This document shows positions 1 through 7,449 of a stretch of 57,267 nt of DNA, one piece after another; position 1 is the first letter of the stretch; each line of letters starts with the position of its first letter. A program made the position numbers and the translations under genes. The notes beneath the pieces were generated by a model that was not told the origin of the DNA, made no database searches, and was given only the letters and a program-made list of their open reading frames with translations. The DNA is from Nitrosovibrio sp. Nv4 (GTDB lineage: Bacteria; Pseudomonadota; Gammaproteobacteria; Burkholderiales; SG8-39): contig CAMDRF010000008.1 in the NCBI GenBank assembly GCA_945906765.1, positions 1 to 57,267 on the forward strand, written 5' to 3'.

Positions 1-551
1 CGCACCACTACCGGCACTCACCAAAGATGAGCACCTTCGTCTTTGAGTGCGATGCCGCCACTTGGGGGCGTGCCGGCTTTGCGGCGATGAACGATGCGGC
101 GACGCTGGCGTATTGCGAACGGGTTTTCGCCGACGCGCTGCAGGGCCATCGCCTCGTGTCTAACAAGTCCGTGTGGCGGAATTTTCTCAATGTGCGCAAC
201 CGCCACTGGTCGCGCGGCAACGTGGTACTGATTGGCGATGCGCAACGCACGGCGCATTTCTCCATCGGCTCCGGCACGCGCCTGGCGATGGAAGACTCGA
301 TTGCGCTGACCAAGGCGCTGTCTGAGTTCAAGCACGACGTCGCCGGGGCACTGGCGTCCTTTGAAGCCGCGCGCCGGCCGGTGGTCGAGAAACTGGTGGC
401 GGCGGCGGACGCGAGCGCCGGCTGGTACGAGCGCTTTTCGGAGCAGATGCAGCTCGCGCCGCAGGACTTCGCCTGGAGCTACATCCAGCGCAGCGGCCGC
501 ATCGATCCTGAAAAGCTGCGCAAGATCGCGCCGAAGTTCGTGGCCGGCTGA
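1..551 (+). CDS. FAD-dependent aryl-CoA monooxygenase, C-terminal part (5' end outside window)
   Basis: The frame is open from the first bases, so the gene starts outside the window; about 180 residues are visible. GDAQRTAHFSIGSGTRLAMED is split here as the GD motif (GDAQ) followed by HFSIGSGTRLAMEDS, the FAD ribityl-binding region of PHBH-fold hydroxylases. The 'STFVFECD' stretch and the RRPVVEKLVAAA helix resemble salicyloyl-CoA 5-hydroxylase and anthraniloyl-CoA monooxygenase. It would hydroxylate a CoA-activated aromatic acid using NAD(P)H and O2 in the cytoplasm. It ends after the FAD domain, so it lacks the C-terminal OYE-type domain of the bifunctional relatives. The dehydrogenase gene follows 31 bp downstream. 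The family is secure; the exact substrate is inferred. Confidence 0.8.
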   Translation, partial: HHYRHSPKMSTFVFECDAATWGRAGFAAMNDAATLAYCERVFADALQGHRLVSNKSVWRNFLNVRNRHWSRGNVVLIGDAQRTAHFSIGSGTRLAMEDSIALTKALSEFKHDVAGALASFEAARRPVVEKLVAAADASAGWYERFSEQMQLAPQDFAWSYIQRSGRIDPEKLRKIAPKFVAG

Positions 552-582
552 CGCTCACATCACATCACTTAGGAGCCGCATT

Positions 583-1542
583 GTGACCAGCCGCACCTAT
601 GTCTTGCTCTGGACCGACTCGGCCGCCGCCTATCTCGATGCGATCAAGGCCGCCGGCCTGGCCGAACGTGTTGTGGTCGACACCTTGCCGCGCAAGGAGA
701 AACCCTCCGCCGAGCAGATGGCCCGCACCGAGGCGCTGATGGCTTACGCCGTTGCGCCGGGCGTGTTGCCGGCGATGCCGAAACTGCGCTGGGCCCAGGC
801 CATGACCGCCGGCGTCGAGGGCTGGTTCGCCTTGCCCGACCTGCCGGCCGGTTTGACGCTTACCTGCGCCCGTGGCACCCACCGGGAATCGATGCCGGAG
901 AACATCATCGGCGCGCTGTTTTATGTCGCCAAACCCTACGCCGCGGCGGTCGAGAACCAGAAGCACGGCAAATGGGTTCAATGCGTCGCGCAGCCGCTGA
1001 CCGGCAAGACCCTCGGCATCCTCGGGCTCGGCGCGATCGCTCAGGACGTCGCCCGCCTCGCCGCCGCGCTCGGCATGCGGGTGATCGGCACCCGGCGCCG
1101 TCCGCAACCCATGGCCAATGTCGCCGAGGTTTTTCCCGCCGGGCGCACGCCCGAGGTGCTGGCCCAATCCGACTTCCTGCTGCTGCTGTTGCCGGCCACG
1201 CCGGAGACCGACAACTTCATCAACGCCGAGCGCCTGGGAATGATGAAGCCGAATGCATGGCTGCTGAATTTCGGCCGCGGCCATCTGATCAAGGACAACG
1301 ATCTCGTCGCCGCCGTGAAGGCAAAGAAAATCGCCGGCGCCATGCTCGACGTATTCCGCCAGGAGCCGCTGCCCGCCGACCATCCGTTCTGGACCACCGA
1401 GGGAATCATCGTGCTGCCGCATATCGGCGGCCCGCACCCGCAGCGCGACAGAATCGTCGCGCGCCTGTTCGCCGACAATCTGGGCCGCTTTCTCGACGGC
1501 CAGCCGCTCAAGGAAGTGGTGGACCGCAACGCGGGATATTGA
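583..1542 (+). CDS. D-2-hydroxyacid dehydrogenase, NAD-binding
   Basis: A 319-residue protein with the Rossmann fingerprint GLGAIA near residues 148-153. The catalytic set is visible: Arg in FGRGHLI (about 232), Glu in DVFRQEPLP (about 261) and His in LPHIGG (about 280). It should reduce 2-oxoacids or oxidise D-2-hydroxyacids with NAD(P)H. The start chosen is GTG at 583, preceded by AGGAG; the frame stays open further upstream but overlaps the monooxygenase. The gene sits 31 bp behind the aryl-CoA monooxygenase, so an operon is likely. The physiological substrate is unknown. Confidence 0.88.
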   Translation: MTSRTYVLLWTDSAAAYLDAIKAAGLAERVVVDTLPRKEKPSAEQMARTEALMAYAVAPGVLPAMPKLRWAQAMTAGVEGWFALPDLPAGLTLTCARGTHRESMPENIIGALFYVAKPYAAAVENQKHGKWVQCVAQPLTGKTLGILGLGAIAQDVARLAAALGMRVIGTRRRPQPMANVAEVFPAGRTPEVLAQSDFLLLLLPATPETDNFINAERLGMMKPNAWLLNFGRGHLIKDNDLVAAVKAKKIAGAMLDVFRQEPLPADHPFWTTEGIIVLPHIGGPHPQRDRIVARLFADNLGRFLDGQPLKEVVDRNAGY

Positions 1543-1609
1543 CGCTGCCGAGTCCCGAGGCGCCACTGCCGCAGATCCGTCCTCGGCCTGCAGCGACCTC
1601 TTTGCGCCT

Positions 1610-1990
1610 TTACCCGGTCGCAATAGCCTCGATCTCGACGCGCGCTCCGGCCACCAAGCCAGCCGCCTGGAACGTAGTTCGCGCCGGCGGGTCTTGCGGA
1701 AAGTAGCCGCTGAAGACCTCGTTCATTGCGATGAGTTCGCCGAGGTCGGCCATGTAGATCGTGACCTTGGCGACCTTGCCCAGCGAAGAGCCGGCCGCCT
1801 CCAGCACCGCTTTGAGGTTTTCGCATACCTGTCGCGTCTCGGCCTTGATTCCGCCTTCCGCCAGGCGCCCGGTTTTCGGCTCCATCCCGAGTTGACCCGA
1901 GGCGAAGACCCAGTCGCCCACCTTGATCGCTTGCGAGAGCGGCACCCTCGCCGGCGGCACCTTGTCCGTGTGCACTACGTGTCGTTCCAT
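1610..1990 (-). CDS. RidA/YjgF/Rid-family protein (intact copy)
   Basis: A 126-residue RidA-fold protein. The GDWVFASGQLG signature, the PPARTTF arginine segment (Arg near 104) and the terminal EIEAIA strand with the conserved Glu are present. Canonical RidA deaminates reactive enamine/imine intermediates; Rid proteins in aromatic gene clusters often belong to other subfamilies with unassigned substrates. The start at 1990 follows a GAGGGGG ribosome-binding site. It is convergent with the dehydrogenase gene. A truncated copy lies 1.1 kb away with BrnTA in between, and the first part of the coding region plus the upstream flank are nearly identical in the two copies. Confidence 0.85.
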   Translation of the reverse strand: MERHVVHTDKVPPARVPLSQAIKVGDWVFASGQLGMEPKTGRLAEGGIKAETRQVCENLKAVLEAAGSSLGKVAKVTIYMADLGELIAMNEVFSGYFPQDPPARTTFQAAGLVAGARVEIEAIATG

Positions 1991-2026
1991 GGTCTCTACC
2001 CCCTCGCGTAACCGGTCCGGTGATGA
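1668..2026. repeat. Direct repeat copy 1 (most of ridA plus 36 bp of 5' flank)
   Basis: About 359 bp matching 2784-3141 in the same orientation. By hand alignment there are about 11 substitutions and one single-base indel. All substitutions fall in the first 200 bp (the 3' half of the gene); the last 160 bp differ only by the indel. Homology stops sharply at TGGAACG on one side and CCGGTGATGA on the other. Confidence 0.9.
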
Positions 2027-2188
2027 GGACGGGTCAATATACGGCGATTCACGACGCGCACAAAAACACAACCAAACGCACGCGCCCTATCTCGGAACCC
2101 GGGAGCGAGAATCGGGGAGGTCACATTACGTTAAACCTCGCCAAACCGGGAACTTGCGTCGGAATACAAATGTCTATACAGTCGGCGG

Positions 2189-2467
2189 GTGCGGTACGAG
2201 TGGGATCCTGACAAAGCCGAAGCCAATCTCAAGGCACACGGCGTAAGTTTTACCGACGCGGTCTCAGTTCTTGAAGACGAGTTCGCGCTCACTCGCGAAG
2301 ACCCCGATGCCGAGGGTGAGCAGCGTTTTGTCACCTTGGGTGCGGATGCGGCGGGTCAATTGCTCGTGGTCGTCCATACGTATCGCGAACCCGACGTCAC
2401 GCGTCTGATATCGGCCTGGAAGGCCAACAAGACACAAAGGACACAATATGAGAACTATCGCCGCTGA
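2189..2467 (+). CDS. brnT: BrnT-family toxin (type II toxin-antitoxin)
   Basis: A 92-residue protein starting at GTG with RYEWDPDKAEANLKAHGVSF, followed by FALTREDPDAEGEQRF and RLISAWKANKTQRTQYE, the complete BrnT layout. BrnT toxins have a RelE-like fold and block translation by RNA cleavage; this role is taken from the family. The last 20 bp overlap brnA, giving the usual toxin-first order. The region just upstream (2150-2185) is AT-richer than its surroundings and probably holds the autoregulated promoter, though no clear operator was resolved. The module lies exactly between the two ridA copies. Confidence 0.9.
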   Translation: MRYEWDPDKAEANLKAHGVSFTDAVSVLEDEFALTREDPDAEGEQRFVTLGADAAGQLLVVVHTYREPDVTRLISAWKANKTQRTQYENYRR

Positions 2468-2774
2468 ACCGTACCGCGACATCGACTTCTCGCGCGCGAA
2501 GCGAGGCCCGGTCGTGAAACAGGAACCGGGGAAAACGAAAATCTCGATCCGTCTTGACAACACCGCGCTCGAGTACTTTCGCGCCGTAGTCGAGCGCGCG
2601 GGCGGTGGAAACTATCAGTCCTTGATCAACGAGGCGCTTCTCACCCATATCCATCAACGCTCGATGCTCGAGGCAGTGCGTCAGGTGGTTAAAGAAGAGC
2701 TTTCCGGCGCGGGCGGGCGGCGAGGTTTAACCGCCGGCTCAACGGCGACCACCCGCAAGCGGGCGGCGCGTTAG
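2448..2774 (+). CDS. brnA: BrnA-family antitoxin, ribbon-helix-helix
   Basis: 108 residues. The core KTKISIRLDNTALEYFRA followed by GGNYQSLINEALLTHI is the BrnA ribbon-helix-helix DNA-binding domain (about residues 29-67), which also neutralises BrnT and represses the operon. A basic, low-complexity tail of about 20 residues (GRRGLTAGSTATTRKRAAR) extends beyond the usual end and may be an out-of-family extension created at the junction with the second ridA copy, where the two stop codons overlap on opposite strands. Confidence 0.9.
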   Translation: MRTIAAEPYRDIDFSRAKRGPVVKQEPGKTKISIRLDNTALEYFRAVVERAGGGNYQSLINEALLTHIHQRSMLEAVRQVVKEELSGAGGRRGLTAGSTATTRKRAAR

Positions 2775-3106
2775 CCGGGACGTTGGAACGTGGTTCGCGC
2801 CGGCGGGTCTTGCGGAAAGTAGCCGCTGAAGACTTCGTTCATTGCCATGAGTTCGCCGAGGTCGGCCATGTAGATCGTGACCTTGGCGACCTGCTCCAGC
2901 GAAGAGCCGGCCGCCTCCAGCACCGCCTTGAGGTTTTCGCATACCTGTCGCGTCTCGGCCTTGATCCCGCCCTCGGCTAGGCGCCCGGTTTTCGGCTCCA
3001 TCCCGAGTTGACCCGAGGCGAAGACCCAGTCGCCCACCTTGATCGCTTGCGAGAGCGGCACCCTCGCCGGCGGCACCTTGTCCGTGTGCACTACGTGTCG
3101 TTCCAT
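2771..3106 (-). pseudogene. Truncated second copy of ridA
   Basis: The start codon, ribosome-binding site and first 108 residues match the intact RidA at 1610-1990. The frame then breaks at FQ and ends RPG-stop. The final strand with the conserved Glu (EIEAIA in the intact copy) is missing; the Arg segment PPARTTF is kept. Without the last strand the trimer interface should fail. The break coincides with the edge of the direct repeat and with the end of brnA. Confidence 0.85.
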
Positions 3107-3141
3107 GGTCTCTACCCCCCGCGTAACCGGTCCGGTGATGA
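2784..3141. repeat. Direct repeat copy 2 (truncated ridA)
   Basis: Partner of 1668-2026, same orientation, about 97 percent identical by hand alignment. The 757 bp between the copies carry only BrnTA and its promoter region. Confidence 0.9.
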
Positions 3142-3533
3142 ATGATGCAAAGCAGCGTAACCCGCCGCTCGGATTCGCGCGAGACCGGTTGAGCCCGCCA
3201 CCCGTAGCGATCATTCGCGCCAAGCACGGCTACATCCTCGGGGGGTGCAGATACCGTGTGCGTTTCAGATAGCCATCTCAATCGATCGGGTTGAGAGATC
3301 AAAGATTTTCCGCGCGCGTAGTCTCGGATTTATTTTCCTTCTCCCGGAACATTTAACTGGCAACGGCGTCACACCACCACGAGCACGAACCTGAAATGCT
3401 ACCAGCCAACGCTTGCGGAACCAGGCGAAGCCATTTTGGGCCTCTACTTGCCTTTGGATCGCTTGGCGCCATCGCGCTGGTGAGCGCCCTCATCGGGGTC
3501 TTTCCTAACCGCACGCCCCAAGTCACTGAGCGG
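3142..3533. other. Gene-free stretch upstream of the integron cassette
   Basis: No convincing gene. An open frame from 3396 runs into the cassette gene and contains one hydrophobic stretch (SLGAIALVSALIGVF), but nothing recognisable. At 3506-3512 and 3530-3536 the inverted 7-mers TAACCGC and GCGGTTA flank 17 bp. They could be a shortened recombination site whose right core, GTTATGT at 3533-3539, bounds the cassette. Confidence 0.4.
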
Positions 3534-3599
3534 TTATGTGCCCGGCGCTGCGCGCCTACGCCCGCGTGCCACAACCGGGCCGTTGACGGCATCGAATTC

Positions 3600-4187
3600 A
3601 TGTCTTGGTGGAAATTCGGTCGACGTGAGCGAGAGTCAGTAGACGCATCTTGGCTTGGCGAGAAGATCGCTGAGATGTTCGACGCTTCTTCCATGCTAGA
3701 GCTTGTGCGGAAATGGCATGGCTTACTTTCAGATGACCCTCGTGCGTTTGTCGCGGTCGCATCACTTCGAGTGGCGGGTTTTCGAATCGGATCGAATCAG
3801 CAATCTATAGTCAGCCGCGCTGATCCGCGCGCCATAGCGGAGGTTCACCACTCGTTCATCGGGGCGCTAATTGACAAGAGCATGCCTCACGATAGCCCGA
3901 GCTTTCGGCCGTACGACCGCCTGGCCGATATAATGAAACTTGCTGGTACGTTGACTGACGCCTTCTACGCCAACGCAGACTCAAAGCCGCCGTTACCAAT
4001 TCCGCACTGGTTTTCTGGGAAGGAAATATGCATGTTCCTCCAGAGTGGAAATGGCGCCCCAAACCCGGAAGAAGTCATGAGGTACGCAGATTTTCTCTCG
4101 GAGTCAATGCGTGGTACAAAGAAAGTACTCGATGAACTGCTCGACGCGAATGTTCTTATCGTTCAGTCGCAATCGAAAGCCGTCTAG
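3600..4187 (+). CDS. Integron cassette-encoded protein of unknown function
   Basis: 195 residues starting MSWWKFGRRERESVDASWL. I do not recognise the family. The protein is soluble, with several predicted helices, no signal peptide and no membrane segment; a WHGLLSDDPRAFVAVASLRV segment and a PIPHWFSGKEICMFLQSG segment stand out. Base and codon use are clearly less GC-rich than in neighbouring genes. The stop codon lies inside the left core of the attC site at 4182-4244, as is normal for gene cassettes. The start at 3600 is chosen because it lies shortly after the putative left cassette boundary. No integrase or second cassette is visible. Confidence 0.7.
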   Translation: MSWWKFGRRERESVDASWLGEKIAEMFDASSMLELVRKWHGLLSDDPRAFVAVASLRVAGFRIGSNQQSIVSRADPRAIAEVHHSFIGALIDKSMPHDSPSFRPYDRLADIMKLAGTLTDAFYANADSKPPLPIPHWFSGKEICMFLQSGNGAPNPEEVMRYADFLSESMRGTKKVLDELLDANVLIVQSQSKAV

Positions 4188-4244
4188 CAATTCGTTCAAC
4201 CACCGACGCGACGAAGCCGCGTGGGGTTAAATCAAACGTTGGGC
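4182..4244 (+). other. attC recombination site (59-base element) of an integron gene cassette
   Basis: Left core GTCTAGC (4182-4188; one mismatch to RYYYAAC) is followed by AATTCGTTCAAC. Then comes an imperfect stem (GACGCG / CGCGT, loop ACGAAGC), then GGTTAAATCAAAC and the right core GTTGGGC (4238-4244; fits GTTRRRY). The AATTCGTTCAA and TTAA-TCAA boxes are those of classical class 1-type attC sites. Total length of 63 bp is within the known range. The polarity matches the upstream gene. Confidence 0.88.
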
Positions 4245-4367
4245 GTCTCATTTTGAAATTTCAGAAGGCTGCGGGTACTGCAACACGCTTCAATCAAGAG
4301 TGCCCTACCTCGCGTTATTGCTTGCTCGGTCGAGTGCCTCGATATGGAGCCAGAAGACTGTCTGGAG

Positions 4368-6098
4368 CTAGATCACGACTTCCGGCGCGTTCGAATAGAG
4401 CTTCTCCACCAGGGCCGCGCGGCGCTCGAGAACCGCGCGCTGGTTGATGTAGCCCTTGTCGGTGATTTCGCTGCCGTCGATCTGCGGCGGCTCGGTCATG
4501 ACCAGAAGGCGGGTGGGGTGGGTCGAGCTTCCGCCTTCCTTGGACAACTCTTTGAGTGCGTGAACAAGCCTGGCCCGAATATCGACGTCCTTCGCGGCGG
4601 GACTCAAAAAAACCAGCGCACCGATCTCGTCGCGGTCGTGACCGGTGATCACGGCATCCTGGATCAACGGGTTGCCCGCCGCGATGAGTTTCACGCGGAT
4701 CGCGCCCACGTGCACCCAGGTGCCGGTGGTGAGTTTGAAGTCCTCGGCGACCCGGCCGTCGAATACCAGGCCCTTCTCGGGAGCCGCCGGGTCGGCGAAT
4801 TTCATCGCGTCGCCGATGCGGTAGTAACCCTCCTCGTCGAACGCGGCCGCGGTGAGTTCCGGGCTGCGGTAGTAGCCAGGCGTGACGTTCGGGCCCTTTA
4901 CCCGGACTTCGAGTTTGCCGCCCGAGGGCACGAGCTTGAGCTCGGTGCCCGGCGCGGGGCCGCCGATGACGCCGGCGCGCTCGATTGGGTAGTGCACGCA
5001 GGCCGCCATCGGCGCGGTTTCGGTCGAGCCCCAGGCCGAAAGCATGGCGAGTTCGCCGCCCTTCTCGGCCAGCGCCAGCTTCTCCAGCCGCTCCCAGAGG
5101 TTCTGCGGCAGCGCCGCCCCCGCGTAGAACACGAGGTCCAGGTGGCGGAAGAAATTCTTGCGCAGCGCTGCATCGGTCTCGAGAAAAGGCAGCAGCAGGT
5201 CGAAGCCGCGCGGCACGTTGAAGTACATGGTCGGCGAAATCTCCTTCAGGTTGCGTGCCGTCACCTCGACCAGTCCGGGCGCCGGCTTGCCCGCGTCGAT
5301 GTAGAGCGTGCCGGTATTGCGCAACACCATGTTGAACGTGCCGTTGCCGCCGAAGGTGTGGTTCCAGGGCAGCCATTCGCACAGTACCGGCGGGCGCTCC
5401 TCGAGGAACGGCCAGAGCTGGGCCCAGCTCTGCTGGTTGGAGCAGAGCATGCGCTGGGTATTGATCACGCCCTTGGGCGTGCCGGTCGAGCCCGAGGTGA
5501 ACAGGATCTTCGCCACCGTGTCCGGCGTGAGGCGCGAAAACGCCGTTTCCAGAGTGGCGCCCGGATTGGTCTCGAGCAGCCTGGCCACCGGCGTCGAGGT
5601 GGCGCCGAGCGCCGCCAGCGCGGGCGCGAACTTCTCCGGCTCGGCGGCGAACACGAGGCCGGGCTTGAGCAAGCCGAAGATGGTCTTCAGCTTGGCGAAA
5701 TCCTTCGACATCAGCGAATAGGCCGGCGAGATCGGCGCCACCGGCACGCCGACGTGCATCGCTCCGAGCGCGAGCAGCGCATGATCGATGCTGTTGTCGG
5801 AAAGGATGGCCACCGGGCGCGTCGCGTCCAGCCCGAGATTGAGCAGCGCCTGGCCGATGCGGCGCGCGTCCGACAGGGCATCGCGGTAAGTGAGGCGCCG
5901 CCAGCCCTCGCCCTTGCGCTCGGCAAGGAAGACGCGCTCGGGAGCCTTTGCGTGGCCCCGCACCAGCCACTCGCCCACCGCGCGAGCGCAAGGCTTGAGC
6001 GGCTGCGGCGAGCGCAGAACCATCGCGCCGTCAGCGCGTTTCTCGACATTTACCTCGGCCGGCGCATAGCGCAGGCGCGTGTGCAGACGCATCACCAT
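4368..6098 (-). CDS. Feruloyl-CoA synthase-like AMP-forming acyl-CoA ligase
   Basis: 576 residues. The AMP-binding P-loop LFTSGSTGTPKGV is at about 199-212, with EWLPWNHTFGGNGT, the adenylation signature SAWGSTETAP, and late motifs GYYRSPELT and YRIGDAMKF. The WNHTFGGN and VAEDFKLTTGTWVHVG segments are typical of feruloyl-CoA synthases, which activate ferulate or related hydroxycinnamates with ATP and CoA. The start could be residue 1 or Met3 (6092). The 5' end overlaps the VapC stop codon by up to 7 bp, so the gene may be read from the vapBC promoter. It fits the aromatic theme of the flanking genes. Confidence 0.85.
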   Translation of the reverse strand: MVMRLHTRLRYAPAEVNVEKRADGAMVLRSPQPLKPCARAVGEWLVRGHAKAPERVFLAERKGEGWRRLTYRDALSDARRIGQALLNLGLDATRPVAILSDNSIDHALLALGAMHVGVPVAPISPAYSLMSKDFAKLKTIFGLLKPGLVFAAEPEKFAPALAALGATSTPVARLLETNPGATLETAFSRLTPDTVAKILFTSGSTGTPKGVINTQRMLCSNQQSWAQLWPFLEERPPVLCEWLPWNHTFGGNGTFNMVLRNTGTLYIDAGKPAPGLVEVTARNLKEISPTMYFNVPRGFDLLLPFLETDAALRKNFFRHLDLVFYAGAALPQNLWERLEKLALAEKGGELAMLSAWGSTETAPMAACVHYPIERAGVIGGPAPGTELKLVPSGGKLEVRVKGPNVTPGYYRSPELTAAAFDEEGYYRIGDAMKFADPAAPEKGLVFDGRVAEDFKLTTGTWVHVGAIRVKLIAAGNPLIQDAVITGHDRDEIGALVFLSPAAKDVDIRARLVHALKELSKEGGSSTHPTRLLVMTEPPQIDGSEITDKGYINQRAVLERRAALVEKLYSNAPEVVI

Positions 6099-6481
6099 AT
6101 GCGCTTCACGCCGTATTTGCGGAATACCGGGTCGGCGGTGATGACCGGAATTTCTTCCTCGAGCGCCTGGGCGATCAGCAGGCGGTCAAATGGGTCCCCA
6201 TGATGCAACTCGAGCGTTTCGACGCGCCCGATGTGCGCCATCCGGATGTCCAGCATGCGAAAGCCGTTGGCGGCGATGTGCTCGACAACGTAGCGCTTCA
6301 CCGGAAGGGTGAGTTTCAGCTTGCCCAAGCCGGCCTTGATCGCCAGTTCCCAGGCGCTGACCATGCTGACCAAGCACTCGTTTTCCTGGTTGGCAAGCGC
6401 CGCGCGGGCTTTTGCGGGCAGAGCGCGGTCTCCTTCCACCCACCACAGAAAAACATGCGTGTCGACAAGAACGCGCATCAA
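6092..6481 (-). CDS. vapC: PIN-domain toxin (VapC family)
   Basis: 129 residues of the Sll0205-like PIN subfamily. First acidic residue in VLVDTHVFLWW, Glu in VSAWELAIKAGLGKL, and the acidic pair in HHGDPFDRLLIAQA, followed by VITADPVFRKYGV. These Asp/Glu residues form the Mg-dependent RNase site in the family. It may start at the first or second Met. It overlaps the antitoxin by 4 bp (ATGA-type coupling) and touches the feruloyl-CoA synthase start downstream. Confidence 0.9.
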   Translation of the reverse strand: MMRVLVDTHVFLWWVEGDRALPAKARAALANQENECLVSMVSAWELAIKAGLGKLKLTLPVKRYVVEHIAANGFRMLDIRMAHIGRVETLELHHGDPFDRLLIAQALEEEIPVITADPVFRKYGVKRIW

Positions 6482-6705
6482 ACGTAATCTTCGAATCCCT
6501 TCGGCGTGGCGTCGAAGTCCGGCGCGACATAGAGAATCTGGCCTTTGCCGGAGCCCGGCTTGCGCGGCTGCTTCGGCGGGTCCAAAGGCACCAGCTTGAG
6601 GACCGGTTTGTTGTCCTTGGCGATAATGATCTCCTCCCCAAGCATGGCTTTTTGCACCAGCTCGGAGAAATGGGCCTTGGCTTCGGCAATATTGAATTTG
6701 GACAT
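6478..6705 (-). CDS. Phd/YefM-family antitoxin
   Basis: 75 residues beginning SKFNIAEAKAHFSELVQKA, with GEEIIIAKDNKPVLKLVPL: the complete Phd/YefM N-terminal DNA-binding domain plus a short toxin-binding tail ending GFEDYV. It neutralises the downstream PIN toxin and represses the operon. A perfect 7-bp inverted repeat lies 26 bp upstream of its start. Confidence 0.9.
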   Translation of the reverse strand: MSKFNIAEAKAHFSELVQKAMLGEEIIIAKDNKPVLKLVPLDPPKQPRKPGSGKGQILYVAPDFDATPKGFEDYV

Positions 6706-6730
6706 GGTCCGATTTCCCGCGCGTCTAGGG

Positions 6731-6749
6731 TGGTCATCTTATATGACCA
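6731..6749. promoter_or_regulatory. Inverted-repeat operator of the phd-vapC operon
   Basis: TGGTCAT-CTTAT-ATGACCA is a perfect 7-bp inverted repeat with a 5-bp spacer. On the minus strand it overlaps CATATAAG, a plausible -10 element. Its position just upstream of the antitoxin gene fits Phd-type autorepression. Confidence 0.65.
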
Positions 6750-6767
6750 ACTTCCATCGCGCAAGCG

Positions 6768-7001
6768 CTATCCCGACATCGCGAGCCCCGCGGCGAGCTG
6801 GTACATACCTTCATCAGTCAGCGAATAGTCAAATGCTGACGCCTTGTAATCTACGGAGGTCCAATAGCGGCACTTGAGCGTGACTGAGCGGTCGAACTCT
6901 TGAAAGGTCACGCCTAACCACTCTGCAATTCCGCGGCCGAGATTTTGTATCCGCTCAACGCTAAGGCGCAGCTTTTGAGGCACTGGCACGATTACCGCCA
7001 A
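6768..7001 (-). CDS. Hypothetical small protein, doubtful
   Basis: A 77-residue open frame beginning MAVIVPVPQKLRLSVERIQN, with EWLGVTFQEFDRSV and YSLTDEGMYQLAAGL. It is not recognised. Composition is less GC-rich than the neighbours and the residue pattern looks protein-like. It sits between the vapBC operator and a 5'-truncated DUF4010 fragment on the other strand, so it may itself be a gene fragment. Confidence 0.3.
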   Translation of the reverse strand: MAVIVPVPQKLRLSVERIQNLGRGIAEWLGVTFQEFDRSVTLKCRYWTSVDYKASAFDYSLTDEGMYQLAAGLAMSG

Positions 7002-7039
7002 AAGTACCGAATGCTCAAACTCGACGGCCTGCTGAGGCC

Positions 7040-7442
7040 ACCGTGGCGCCGGCGCCGGGCGCAGGAACGCGGCGAGGTCAAGCCGGGCCAGAACCCCTTC
7101 GAACTGGACGAGGCGATCAAGTTCGGCGTGCTGTTCGGCGTCGTCGTGGTGGTCGCGAAGGCGGCGCAGGTCTACCTCGGCGAGGCCGGGCTCTACCTCG
7201 CCGCCGGGATCGCGGGCCTCACCGACGTCGATGCCATCACCCTCGCCATGGCGGACCTCGCGCGCGGCGACCCGCAGAACCTGAACGTCGCCGCGCGCGC
7301 CATCGTCATCGCCGCGCTCGCCAATACGCTGGTGAAAAGCGGGCTCACAGCGGGCCTGGGCTCACCTGAGCTGCGGCGCCTCACCCTGCCGATCTCCGGG
7401 ATGCTGTTTGTCGCGGGCGCAATTGCGGCGGCCCTGATCTGA
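7040..7442 (+). pseudogene. 3' fragment of a DUF4010 (MgtC/SapB-type) membrane protein gene
   Basis: From about 7040 the frame reads NPFELDEAIKFGVLFGVVVVVAKAAQ, then AGIAGLTDVDAITLAMADLA and AIVIAALANTLVKSGL, the C-terminal DUF4010 domain with three or four membrane helices. The MgtC-like N-terminal half of the usual 400-residue protein is absent. Upstream in-frame sequence (from 6945) is unrelated. The remaining end is intact to its stop codon, 8 bp before the converging LIV operon ends. Confidence 0.7.
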
Positions 7443-7449
7443 GTACGAG

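Noticed and set aside
3506-3536. TAACCGC/GCGGTTA inverted repeat as a second complete attC site
   Set aside because: Only 31 bp from end to end, shorter than known functional attC sites, and without the paired L boxes. Kept only as a possible left boundary.
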